DNA from: Aspidiotus rigidus
Lineage: Eukaryota; Arthropoda; Insecta; Hemiptera; Diaspididae
Length of the DNA stretch: 64,000 bases
Direction of reading: 5' to 3'
Assembly (NCBI GenBank): GCA_035079385.1
Contig: JAVHKY010000037.1
Coordinates: 3,844,001 to 3,908,000, forward strand
Shown: in pieces, positions 22,758 to 60,115 of the stretch
How positions within the stretch are numbered: the stretch's first letter is position 1
How the letters are laid out: each line of letters begins with the position of its first letter
Program-made: the position numbers and the translations under genes
The notes under the pieces: generated by a model
Database searches by the model: none
What the model saw: only the letters and a program-made list of their open reading frames with translations
Told to the model about the DNA's origin: nothing

Positions 22758-24305
22758 CTAATCATCACTTCTTTTCCACGGATCTTCCCATTTCCTTAAT
22801 TCTGAAAGAAAGAAAAAAAAAAGAAGTTTGATTCATTTTGATTAGCAATCTTACACAAAATTTGCAACTTTAGAATCGTAGTATGAGTGAAAAATACTCG
22901 AAAATAAATGATTACTCATTTTAAATTCAAAATACAAAAGCAGAATCAGACATCATAAGCAAGATTAATTCGCAATAATAATTGAGTATAAAAATCGTAA
23001 GCCGATTCAAAAGTTGCACAATTTTATGGTGTATATTTTTACAAGCTGTTGTTGGAGCTAACTTCATTATTATAACGTATAATAGTTCACGTTCTTATGG
23101 TGTCCTAACGTACTGAAAGCACAAGACCTAATTTTCGAGGAAAAATATGAAAATGTTTCAAAGAAAGAAAAAAAAGTGGAATAAAATTTTTTGATCGAAT
23201 CAGCGTTCTATTTTTATCATTTTTACTATGCAATGAAAGAAAAAACTGAAGTATAAAATCAAGTCCAGAGGCAGACGAGCAATAGCATTTTATACAACTG
23301 CGTACAAGAGTGTGAGAATATTATCAATATGGAAAAAAGAAAAATTATAATATGCTTTTCCTCCCATACAAATTCAAATTGACATAATCATTTTGAACAT
23401 GGTGATCGAATTAAAAATACTTTTTGCTCTAAAAAGGTTACAGGTTAATTTGCCGACAAAGGGATATGACATCGGTATTAGTAAAAATACGAAAAAAACA
23501 AGACGCCCACATTCATTTCCTAGGTTTGTATTTCAGGCATACGCAGGTCTAGCTTTGGACTGCAGACAAATTTATAGACACAGGGTCGCAGCATTCATCT
23601 TTCTCAGAGCTAAGTTACAATTACAAATCTTGACAGCCCAAGTTTAGAAGTAGATTTCAATTGGAGCAAGTTTTAACGAGTAAACAATAAATTAAAAACA
23701 TAAGGTCAATGCATGAATTCTAAAACTTTCAACACCTAATTCTTTATAAAAATTTAGCCGAATTCCATTTGGAACTCAGAATATGAATTCAGTATTCATT
23801 CTGCTCGCATACTTACGTCCAGGCAATAGTCCCGACTGAAACAATTCAGTTTGAATCAGCTCGTGTCTTCGTTCTGAAAAATCGATTAAACCATGAATCA
23901 AACGGAGACAATAATTAAAAAAAGGACACGTCGTTGAGGATAAGAGTATTCATATAAATCAGTAGCAAATTACGGGGCGATTTCAATTTTTATTGATTGT
24001 CGAAAGTTTATTTCGAAAGAATTAATGTAACTTTAGACTCTTGAAATAGCCTCTCAAGTTTGTAACCAAATTCATTTTCGAAATAAGAGTTACACGAAAT
24101 ACTATAAACAAATGTTCGGGTAGAGATGATTATAATTGCCGGAAAATTGATGATGGTAAAGTACAATTAATATGGATGCACATTTACTGAAATACTTACT
24201 GTACTCGTTTTCATGCAGAAGAGGATCTACAACGAGTGGATAAAGTGAGAAAAGCCCGAATCCGCCAATAGTTACGACCGATATATAAATTTGCCATTTT
24301 TTCAT
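22758..24305 (-). CDS. SMIM20: SMIM20/MITRAC7-like small mitochondrial membrane protein, three exons
   Basis: On the bottom strand, exons 24305-24200, 23873-23817 and 22801-22758 join in phase to 207 nt, 68 residues (human SMIM20 is about 67). The N-terminus MKKWQIYISVVTIGGFGLFS is one hydrophobic span. It is followed by YPLVVDPLL (human YPIYFRPLM), EYKRR (human EYKKE), QSGLLPG (human QPPGL region) and KWEDPWKR (human VWSDPFGR), so the family pattern is collinear across all three exons. SMIM20 is an inner-membrane factor that stabilises newly made COX1 during cytochrome c oxidase assembly. An ATG further upstream in the open frame (to 24491) would add a Lys/Arg-rich leader; I chose the ATG that matches family length. 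The exon 2 end is set by the need to keep frame and may be off by one base. WDR45 lies head to head 687 bp away. Confidence 0.82.
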
Positions 24306-24992
24306 CTGATTAGTCTCAGGTATTCTGTAATTCACTTTCCCTTGTCTTGTACTCCCGGAATAGAAAGGAGTAGTACCTTTAGTTTTCCGGAAATAACGTA
24401 ATATAAATTTCATAGTAGCAATTCGATAGAAACAATATTCGGTACCATGAATGATGGAGTCTTCTAAAATTTTATCCCCAATTTCTACCAATAATTTGAA
24501 ATTTGATAAAATTCACAGGTGAACCTAAACGAAGATCTTATCACCGTCGGGCCTCTAGTCTTACGTGAGGACTGTTTTTGCGTTTTCGTGCGCGAGGTTA
24601 GCGATACTACAGTTTCGGACATGAACGCTGGAACGTGAAGATCAGGAACGCGAACCTTGAATCCAATCCGTAGTCAGAATCAAGGTCCGAATTCCAAATC
24701 CATGATAACACAATAACAATAATATTGAACCTCATTTTTTTGAAAAAAAGAAAAATGATTCATTTTCGTCGCAATAGTTTCATCCTTCTTTCTTCATTAA
24801 ACTTTTTTATGCTTCCGAAGTTATAGGTACCTTCGTACTAGTATCCGCTCTCCATTTGTCTTTCTTCTTAGTGTATTCGTAAGTTTTTGAGTAGTCCTAG
24901 TAGTTTTCATTAATACTACTTTATTATCGAATGTGTTTCTCTTCGAATATAATTATATAAGTATCTGTAACTAAATTTACTGTCGAGAAACA
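24306..24992. promoter_or_regulatory. Shared divergent promoter region of SMIM20-like and WDR45
   Basis: These 687 bp separate the two start codons of divergently transcribed genes. A more GC-rich block near 24545-24690 is the likeliest start-site region. No TATA or Inr was assigned with confidence. Confidence 0.45.
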
Positions 24993-27469
24993 ATGGGTTC
25001 AAACTACAAAAATGTGACTTCTATCAGATTCAATCAAGACCAGAGTAAGCTTCAAACTGTTCTTCATTGAATAAGTGAAATTTAATGTGCATTCAAATTA
25101 CAGCCCTTTCTTTTGCTTCCAAATAGCTTGCTTCACGTGTTGTACGGACTCGGGTCCTAGGATTTACAACATCGATCCGTTGGTCGAAAAATGCAGATAT
25201 AGTACGTTTTAAATTGAACTATTATTTCCCCGAAACACATTTTTTCCTCTCTCATGCTCCCAGTATTTTTATAGCTGACGTTGGTACAATGACACATTGC
25301 GAAATGTTGCACAGAACGAATTTATTGGCGATGGTGGCCGGTGGTGCTTGTCCTAAGTACGCAAATAATACAGTGTTAGTGTACGATGACATCAGTAAAA
25401 AGTTCGTTTTAGAACTGATTTTTAAGGTACCCGTAAAAACTGTCAGATTAAGACGAGATAAGTGAGTGTCTAATTGTGTTATTTATTTCGGAAAACTTGT
25501 TGATTTTGCTCACTTCACCTGTTTTGCGTTTCTGCAGGATTGTTGTGTCAACCTTGCATCAAGTCTACGTATTTTCATTTCCTGACCCGACACAATTACT
25601 TTTCACCTTTGAAACTAGATATAATTTGCATGGACTTTGTGAAGTCAGTCCTTTGTTGACCGCAGATCGCCATTTGGTTGTGTTTCCAGCTCAGAAAATC
25701 GGAAGTGTGCAGATTGTGGTGAGAATATACAACCCCTAGAATGGTTCCATTTTTATTGAGTATATTAACTTGTCGCGTTGGTTTTCTTTTCGTTTAGGAT
25801 TTATGCAGCACTGATGTCGGTTCATCTAGTGCTCCGGTAACCATAAATGCGCATACTTCCGAACTGGTTTGTTTAGCGATAAACCAGAAAGGAACATTAA
25901 TTGCGACCGCCAGTGCCAAAGGGACATTAATACGCGTTTTTGACACAATCAAAAGATGTTTGATAAATGAACTCCGCCGTGGGTCTGATCCTGCTTTCTT
26001 ATATTGGTGAGCTATTCTCTATCGAAACACAGTATCTCGAAATAATTTGAGCTGCAATTTTAGTTGATGATGATTTATTTTGGATTTGCAGCATTAATTT
26101 TAGTCAAAGTTCTGAGTTCTTATGTTGTGCAAGCGATAAGGGCACGGTACACATATTTGCTTTAAAAGATACCCGATTAAATAAACGCTCTAGGTAAAAG
26201 ATAATCCTAAGGTATATTCGAAATGAAATTGTAAATTTTGATTTTCATTTTTCCAACATTTATTGCAGTCTTTCAAAAATTGGTCTTCTACCGAGCTGCA
26301 ATTACGCAGAATCTCAATGGGCATTTGCCAATTTTACGGTTCTTCCAGAACGCGCTTGTATTTGCGCGTTTAGCTCAAAAAACTCTGTTACAGGTACGTA
26401 AATGTGTATGCAATGGAATAACTGGCGCTCCGCACCACTGTGTTCGATTTTATCAATTTTTGAGAAAACTTGATAGTACTGTTATTGGGCGACGATTCCG
26501 TTAACGGACTACGACGAAGTACGCGCGGGTACGGTTGCCAAGCCGCGATCGTTAACCGCGTTCCTTCGTCAACATTTTTGCGGACAGCGAGGGTATTTTG
26601 TCGTAGTTTGTTAGTGGAATCGCCGCCCTAGACTCGAGTTTCTTACGATCGTAATCTAGAGGGCATTTGCCTCGCCATTCGGCTCAATATGCAATCTTAG
26701 AAGACGCAAATAAAAGAAAATTTAATAGATTGACTTCTACGAAGCTATAGTTATCTGAAAGAACTGGACCGTATACAATTTTGCCTTAAGAGACGCGAGA
26801 ACTATGAGAAAGAAGAGAACCGAAAAGAGACCACGAACGTTTATTCAATAATTTCGTTATTAGAAGTAGTATTAAACCACCCTTCAGTTGAGTTCTAGCA
26901 GATGTCGGTACTGTGAGGTTTGACATCCATAAGAATCGAGAGAATAACGATATCAATAATTGGAAAGTTAATTTGAGTTAATTGGTTAGTAGCCTTGTTC
27001 GAATGACGCAGGACTTTATTCACGCTTACCACGCGTCACAATGATATGCAGAATTTGCGATTTTGGGAAATGTTCTACATAAGTATAACTTTTATTCTTG
27101 TACATAAGAGCGATACGGGAGAAACCATTTTGTCCTCGGTATTAGTTTTGTTATTATTTGGTTATTAGAAGGGAGAATGCGGAGTTTCTATCATTCCCTA
27201 TTCGATTAGCTATCATGTTATAACGCAGGAAAAAAATAATTTTCATAAAAATAGCGAGCTGATATGGCATTTCTTCCCTCAAATTATGACCCCAATAGAT
27301 AGATATGAAGTAATACTTGAATAATTTTCGTATACTGTACAAAATACTTTTTATTTCAGCTATCTGCGTCGATGGTACTTTCCACAATTACGTTTTCAAT
27401 GCAGATGGGAGTTGTATTCGAAATACATTTGACGTGTTTCTAGATGACATCCTTGACGAAGACTGCTAA
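24993..27469 (+). CDS. WDR45: WDR45/WIPI4 autophagy beta-propeller, eight exons
   Basis: Exons 24993-25044, 25127-25201, 25275-25461, 25538-25718, 25798-26006, 26092-26193, 26269-26393 and 27360-27469 join in phase to 1,041 nt, 346 residues (human WDR45 is about 360). Matches run the whole length: [58 protein letters not shown] (residues 223-231), [17 protein letters not shown] and [13 protein letters not shown]. The LRRG at 224-227 is the phosphoinositide-binding motif in its WIPI4 form, separating it from WIPI1/2 (FRRG). WIPI proteins bind PI3P at forming autophagosomes, and WIPI4 works with ATG2 in lipid transfer. All blades appear intact. Introns are 73-91 bp except the last (966 bp), which holds a MITE-like repeat. 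The coordinates are firm because every exon is confirmed by family similarity. Confidence 0.97.
26484..26628. mobile_element. MITE-like inverted repeat in the last WDR45 intron
   Basis: GGCGACGATTCCGTTAACGG near 26487 and its imperfect complement near 26600-26625 form inverted ends around about 85 bp of GC-richer DNA. Its base composition differs from the rest of the intron. Target duplication is unclear. Confidence 0.5.
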
Positions 27470-27712
27470 CCGAAATCTAGGATATATTTTCTTCTTTATT
27501 GCTATTTCTTGAATTTTTTTTCCTTTTGCATTTTTATAAAATACCAACTGTTCGTTGACTGCTTTGTTTACACGGACAATTATTTTATCATAATTCGTAT
27601 TTTATATATTTTTACAATTTTTTCTCTTATCATATGAATGCGATAAAATTTTCAGTACCGTATTTTTTCGCGCTCATAAAAGTGATATCTTGACTATTGG
27701 ATGAATCGATGA

Positions 27713-27718
27713 AATAAA
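27713..27718 (+). promoter_or_regulatory. Poly(A) signal of WDR45
   Basis: AATAAA lies 244 nt after the WDR45 stop codon, followed by T-rich and GT-rich sequence. This is a standard 3' end for a short 3' UTR. Confidence 0.6.
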
Positions 27719-27719
27719 T

Positions 27720-29500
27720 TTGTTATCTTATTTTTCAAAACGTGCTGTATTGTTATTTTCTATGAAGTCGCTAGAAATACAAAATATAAAGGACAGTAAC
27801 ATAATGGTTTAGAATCTCGTCTCTTCTATAACGTGGTGTATTTTGTATGATGATCCAGTTCTCAGTTTTGATGTTCGTCAGCTGGTATAATTTTTTAGCC
27901 ATTAAATATTCGATGATTATTCGTGGGAATTCCATGACGTATAATTATATCGGTTCTTTTTTTTTTCTTTCGCAATATCTGAGAGAAAACTGAATCACAT
28001 CCTAAGAGTACTCTAACGAGAATTGAGACGAGAAATGCAAACCAAAGGTGTATTTGTTTAGTGAGTGATAGAATTTTGTGTTGAATGCTATGAGCTAAAA
28101 ACGTCGTCGGTTGATTCTTATAATAATTTTATTAGTACGTACTTATTCAGAGAGTTCGGAAAATATATAATTCTACAAAAGTAAAAGTTCCGAAGAAATC
28201 GAAAATAAATATCTGTAACTATGGTATAATTTAGCTGGTGTAGAAACTGGACTTAACGAAACAAGATCATTTTCTCGAAAACAGGTTCTTTCAGGTTGTT
28301 CGCAAGGAGGGACAATTTGAAAATAACGTGCAATCGATAGACGAATAATCGTATGAATCACAACTGTGGCATCATTGTTTTGTTGTAGTTGAAAAATTTT
28401 TAATTTAGTGTTTCGATGACAACCGTGTGTGTACAAATTTAATTTTTCAACGGTGCATGAAGAAATCATCGAAATAAAATGTTCATATATTTTTTTGACG
28501 AATTAAATAGCCTACGTACTCACTCTTATTAGAAACCACATAAGAAAGCGGAAGATGAAACAAATCATTGTAACGCGTTCAATAGCGCGTAAGTTCCTTC
28601 TGTACGGTGCCCAGTAGAGATAGATAGTCATAAGTAACATCGTAAAATTATGTGAAAATGGACGAAGTGCTTCGCTGAGTACTCTTCTCAACCGAAAAGT
28701 ATTTTTCAATCTGCGAACCGTTATTGTTTGGATTAATACAGCGAAGTAGAAATGTACCTACAGTAAAATTAATCTTTTGAGGAAAAGACTAAAGAATATA
28801 CCTAGTTAACATTTTATTGAACACGTAGTTTTGAATTTTAAATTTGTTTCATGTAAATGTAATTCGTCCAAAACGTCGTTCGTTAAAGACCATTTTTTGA
28901 AAGGAAAATCCATTTTCGAGATGCCCGTCTTCAATTCTGCTTTTTAAGTTCGCTTATTGACCCAGAAATTTTAAAAATCTCTTCTCGAATGGATTAGCGA
29001 GCTTTGTAAAAAAAAAAAGGCAAAATTTCTCCACTGCATGGAAAATCATTGAACCATGTGCGTTTACTAAGAAACACAAATGCAATATTTGAGGACGAGC
29101 TTCGTGGTTTGTTAATCTTCAAGAAAAACTCGCTTGGACTATTGAATTTAAAGGTCGATATATCAATATCAATTGTATCGATATAATTGTTGGCTTAAGC
29201 CTTGATAGTATTGCTACGAATGTACGTCCCAGTATTCTGTGCAATACTAGTTAGCTGAGGAGCTCACTCCATCTGTATCACTTAGCCTAGAATAATGGAG
29301 GCTATAGCAATAAAGCTTAGCTCACTGTGTGTTAGGCCTACTATGCTAGCAAAAGCTTAGCATAGTCTATGATGGGCTTAGTATCGAGAAAGCTTAGTTT
29401 AGGGGGTAAGACGGGTTTGTCAGCCTAACATACAATACCTATGCTAAGGGCTTCACATAATTATACTGCAGGTTAAACCTGTTATAAGAATACAGGTTCC
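27720..29500. other. Intergenic DNA, no gene recognised
   Basis: Bottom-strand open frames at 28173-28469 and 28512-28709 are hydrophobic or Arg-rich, but they match no family I recognise and lack a plausible exon structure. From about 29190 to 29480 the words GCTTAG and CTTAGCATAG recur irregularly. Confidence 0.5.
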
Positions 29501-29519
29501 AAAGTAGCGAAGGTCGAAT

Positions 29520-30380
29520 TTTAACAAGGCACCTGTTTTATTGGGGGGTTTTTCAGGAAAAATGTCCACCGTCCAGCCGGCCGGCAAAGCTCGGACCTCG
29601 AAAATTTTCCAAGTCCTCTCCTATCATATATATCTCGGAGGTTGAAATGTTTCGAAGTTCCTCTCCCATCATATATAGCATGGGGGTGGGGCCTTGTGAC
29701 GTCCCAATCTACATTTTTCAGATCCCTCGTGCCCCATAAAACAGGGTCCCTGCCACCTCTCGTTCAACTCCGTTTTTCTGAATAATATTAAGAACTCCCT
29801 TTCTGTTGATTTTCTGTCATTAGATCTAATTTGTAAGTAACTTGTAAGTTAATTAGATTTACTTCAAGTTTCAAATCAATCAGTCGGATGTTCAGGGCAG
29901 GGAACCTGGTTGATGAGGCATGTGGGATCTGAAAAATGTAGATTGTGATGTCACAAGGTTGACCTATGACGTCATCAAATTGTGACGGCAAAGTCCCGGA
30001 CTTTGGTGCTCTATATTTATAATGGGAGGGGAACTTTTAAAAAAGTGATCTATGACGTCATCAAACTGTGACGTCACGGCCCCCACCACCCAAGCTATAT
30101 ATGATACGAGGGGGACTTGAGAAAAAAAACTGATCTACACATATGACGTCATCATATTGTGCCGTCACGAGGCTGAACTGTGACTTCAGCAAACCTTGAC
30201 GTTACAGGACACGCCTCTCAAGCTATAAATGATAGCAGGGGGACTTACAAAAATTTTCACTCTCGAGCTATGTATGATAGGAGGGGGACTTGGAAAATTT
30301 TCGAGCTCCAAACTTTGCCAGACGGCGGATGCCGGACGTTTTTTTTGAAAAACCTCCCGGTAAAACAGGTTCCCTGTTAA
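29520..30380. repeat. Satellite island 2a, diverged and rearranged
   Basis: Degraded copies of the T-subtype palindrome occur near 29522, 29742, 29895 and 30361, between scattered units of the 45-bp satellite (for example 30230-30300). A GTGACGTCATCAA motif recurs in both arrangements near 29950, 30050 and 30150. Divergence is high, so these are old copies. Confidence 0.75.
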
Positions 30381-30619
30381 AAATGTCGACTTTTGACCTC
30401 TATAAATAACTGTGAGTTCTAAAATGTAGTTTGCAAGAGGCTGGGGGCTCGGATCGGCCAGTTTTAGGGACTTGTAAAAAGTTGGACTTCTATTTCTATG
30501 TATATGATGTCATAGTAAGGTGATCTGGGTCAGGATAAGTGAGTTTGACACTTCCCTCGTAGATTAGCACACACTTGAGGAGCGGAGGCCCAACATACAG
30601 TAGATTTGTTTTTGACCAG

Positions 30620-31457
30620 GGAGCCTGTTCTATGTTTTTTTTTTTTTTTTTTTTTTTGAGAAATTCGCTGTTTGCCGTACGCCTTCTGACGAAAAACTTG
30701 GAAAAATTTAGACTCTCGCGCTCTATATTGTAGGAAAGGGACTTCGAAAAATTTCGTTTCTTAAGCTATGTATGATAGGAGAGGGACTTTTCGATTTCCA
30801 AGCTATATACATATGGTAGGAAGGGGACTTGGACGGTCACTGATGACGCCCTATTTTATACTAGGCCCCCTTTAAACTAGATCTAGGCTTACTTGAATCC
30901 TCAATTACAAAACCAATTTTACTTATAGAACAGGTTCCCTGTGTCCCTCGTTTAAGTTTGTTAAGAAAGCCGTCGTTTTTGACAGGGAACCTGTTTTATG
31001 GGGGGCTTTTTGAGAAATTTGCCGTGCGCCGTCCGCCGTCCGGCAAAAAACTTAGAAAAATTTCGACTCTCGAGCCATATATGATAGGACAGGGATTTAG
31101 AAAAAAACGACGGCTTCCTTAACGAAGTTAAACGAGGAACGCAGGGAACCTGCTTTCTGAGTCAAATGGGATATGGTATTGGAAATTCAAGGAAGCCTAG
31201 ACCTAGATAAAGCTAGTATAAAGAAGGCCGAGACCTACTCTAAGCCTAGTATAATACAGTTTGAGAGTCGAAATTTTTCCAAGTCCCCCTCCTATCATAT
31301 ATAGCTCGAGAGTCGAAATTTTTCCAAGTCCCTCTCCTATCATATATGGCTCGAGAGTCGAAATTTTTTCAAGTCCCCCTCCTATCATATATGGCTCGAG
31401 AGTCAAAATTTTTCCAAGTCCCTCTCCTATCATATAAGGCTCGAGAGTCAAAATTTT
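30620..31457. repeat. Satellite island 2b with truncated T-subtype elements
   Basis: A T-subtype 5' end starts at 30981 (ACAGGGAACCTGTTTTATG) and is cut off after two satellite units. It abuts a bottom-strand copy whose 3' end lies near 31097 (ACGACGGCTTCC). This copy carries the TAGACCTAGATAAAGCTAG segment typical of the 3' half and five to six 45-bp units (31260-31457). Confidence 0.8.
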
Positions 31458-31947
31458 AACAGGGAACCTGTTTTATGGGGGCCTATTTGAGAAATCTGGC
31501 GTCCGCCGTGCGCCGTCCACCGTCCAGCGAAAAACTTGGAAAAATTTCGACTCTCGAGAATATATGATAGGAGGGGGACTTACAAAAAATTTCGACCCTC
31601 GAGCCGTATATGATAGGAGAGGGACTTAGAAAAATTTCGACTCTCGAGCTATATATGATAGGAGGGGGACTTGGAAAAATTTCGACTCACGAGCTATATA
31701 TGATAGGAGAGGGATTTAGAAATAAAATTTCGACTCTTAAGTTATACATGATAGGAGGAGACTTGAATAAATTTCGACTCTTGAGCTATATATGATAGGA
31801 GGGGGACTTGGAAAAATTTTAACCCTCGAGCTCTTTATACTAGCTTTATCTAGGTCTAAGCTTCCTTGAATTTTCAATACCAAATCCCATTTGACTCATA
31901 AAACAGGTTCCCTGCGTTCCTCGTTTAACTTCGTAAAGGAAGCCGTC
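31458..31947 (+). mobile_element. Complete T-subtype Helentron-like element (490 bp)
   Basis: It starts AACAGGGAACCTGTTTTATG directly after AAATTTT. It carries about six 45-bp satellite units and the TAGGTCTAAGCTTCCTTG segment. Near the 3' end it has the inverted copy CATAAAACAGGTTCCCTG, then a weak hairpin (TTTAACTTCGTAAA) and GGAAGCCGTC, and stops before a T-run. It is inserted within the satellite of an older copy. Confidence 0.75.
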
Positions 31948-32103
31948 ATTTTTTCTCTACTTTTTAGTCGATAAATTCATCTCGATACCCTCCTCCTCCC
32001 AAGAGAAGGTCTCGTCCGGTAGCAAGGCGGAAAAGTATGACGGGTTTGCAAGAATAAAACGGTTCTAACAAGTGTATTCCAGGGTCGGATTTAGGATTTT
32101 CAG

Positions 32104-32410
32104 TAAAGGGGTCCCAAGTTATGTGGAGGCCCCCCTCAACATTTCTTCAAATCAAAATGTTGACCCCGCTCCTCTCTTATCAACTTTTGCCTGCTTTAAA
32201 ATTGGAAAGAAGGTAGTTGAAAGGAAGAAGTAGATAATTTTATTTGTGAAAGGCCCCAAGTTATGTAGAGGCCCCCTTCAACATTTCTCCAAATCAAAAT
32301 GTTGACCCCTCCTCCTCTCTTATCAATTTTTGCCTACTTTAAATTTGGAAACAAAGTAGTTGAAAGGAAGAAGTAGATAATTTTATTTGTGAAAGGCCCC
32401 AAGTTATGTT
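32104..32410 (+). repeat. 143-bp tandem repeat, just over two copies
   Basis: CCAAGTTATGT recurs at 32113, 32256 and 32399, giving a 143-bp period. Each unit has GAGGCCCCC, CAAATCAAAATGTTGACCCC and GAAGTAGATAATTTTATTTG. The block sits in a unit whose outer ends (GGTCGGATTTAGGA near 32084 and TCCTAATATAGGTCC near 32503) are roughly inverted, so it may be the middle of a transposon. Confidence 0.8.
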
Positions 32411-33767
32411 GTGTATTCAATAAAATTTCGAAATGAGAGGAAAAATGTGGAGGCCCCCTAAATGCGGAGCCCCGGGTCCCAGGACCCCCTATTCTTTTCA
32501 GTTCCTAATATAGGTCCAGAGCAACAGATTTTCGACACGATTTTGCAAGAGTATACTTGATCTTAAAAAGTTAAAAGCATCACGAATTGTTCATTTGTTG
32601 CCATATTGCATGTTGCCAAGTTTCATCCTAGGTAACCGAGCACTTTTACCAAAATTACCTCATCATAATGTTTTTGAGGAACATCCCCTCATGAACCTAA
32701 GCTTTTCCTTCACTTGTTTCTTTTTCTGGATATATTCGGCAGGACGTACTCACTCGTAATTTATTCCTCCATGCTCTCCCCTCCCCCAATACATTTCCCA
32801 ATATTCATCCTTAGAAAATCTTTCTTACAGCGCCACTGTTCGAGCCCATAGAGCAGAGAGACTTGAATAAGTTTCGAATTAAGTACATGAAGAGAAAACA
32901 GCTACAAAAAATTTTCATTTTCAAACCCGCGATTCGGTGCCTTTCAAAGGTTATAGTAGATGATTATGATAAAAAAGGAAAAAGTATCAATCGTGATTTC
33001 TAAGCTCGCAAGAATAAATGTAAATAATATGATTTGACGCATGCTCGAATCTATGTTTTCTAATAAATTCTGAGCCACGCGTCCATATGAGTTTGAATTT
33101 TTACTGTCCCGCACTTCACCTCTCGATCTGGTCGCTTTCATAAACATAGCCTATATATTACAGGAATTTGATGAGAGTAAAAATGTAGAAATGCCTACGT
33201 GATATTGACGAATGATGTAATAGCATTCAACTTGAACTTCATCGAGTATACCAGTCGGTAATCATTTGTACATGGAAAACAAGGTAGCCTAGATCTGAGA
33301 ACTTGAAACCGGCATCTGCAGCTCTTTCAGACAATAATGAACTCCTTGACAAGTGTAAAGGCTTATAGAAACCCCCATCATATAATGAGTAGAAATCGCA
33401 TATCATCGCGATCAATGCGTCAATTTTCATAATTTCTAAACGTAAAAGAAGGCAAGTTGCTTGTTCACTACTTCCAATCTAGTCCAGAATACCTGCTCGT
33501 CTTCTTTGTCTGTCTTATGGATCTAGTTTTGCGTTTGACTCGATGCTACTCTATCCGAGCTAGTCGAAGTGTAAATACGTTTGCTCGTTTCTACGATAGC
33601 GGAGCAAAACGTCAGTACGTATGTGATATTGTTAGTTCGCTATATTCCAGCGAGCTTTCTCCAGGTGATCGTAAATAATGTGGCTTACGTTAGAGCGAGC
33701 ATCAACAAGGTTCATTTAATTTTTTTTGCTAAATCATTAATAGTGGTCGCGAGTTTATTTACAGAAG

Positions 33768-59791
<26,024 letters not shown>

Positions 59792-60115
59792 GTAATATTT
59801 ATTGTCACGTAACCTTTAATTAAATATTACTTCACAGATTTAGTTCTCGAAAGGAAATTGTCTCGCTGGTTCTTGTATTTGACTGAAAGGAGGGGGTGGA
59901 GTTCGGTTCTAGTAACGTCATACGGCAACCCTTTCCGCTGAGATTCCTGAAATTGGTGAACCGAAGAATGCAGGGAACTGAACTTATGCACTCATTCTGA
60001 TGACGTAGCTCGCATTTTAGACGTATCCTCCTTTGTAGAGTGCCTCAAATCTCAAAGCTCAAAATTTCCTCCCATATCATAGATCAGATGATGAAGCCAG
60101 AAAAACGCCAATGAG

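Noticed and set aside
28173..28709. Possible bottom-strand two-exon membrane protein
   Set aside because: Hydrophobic stretches only; no splice sites, family match or codon pattern supporting it.
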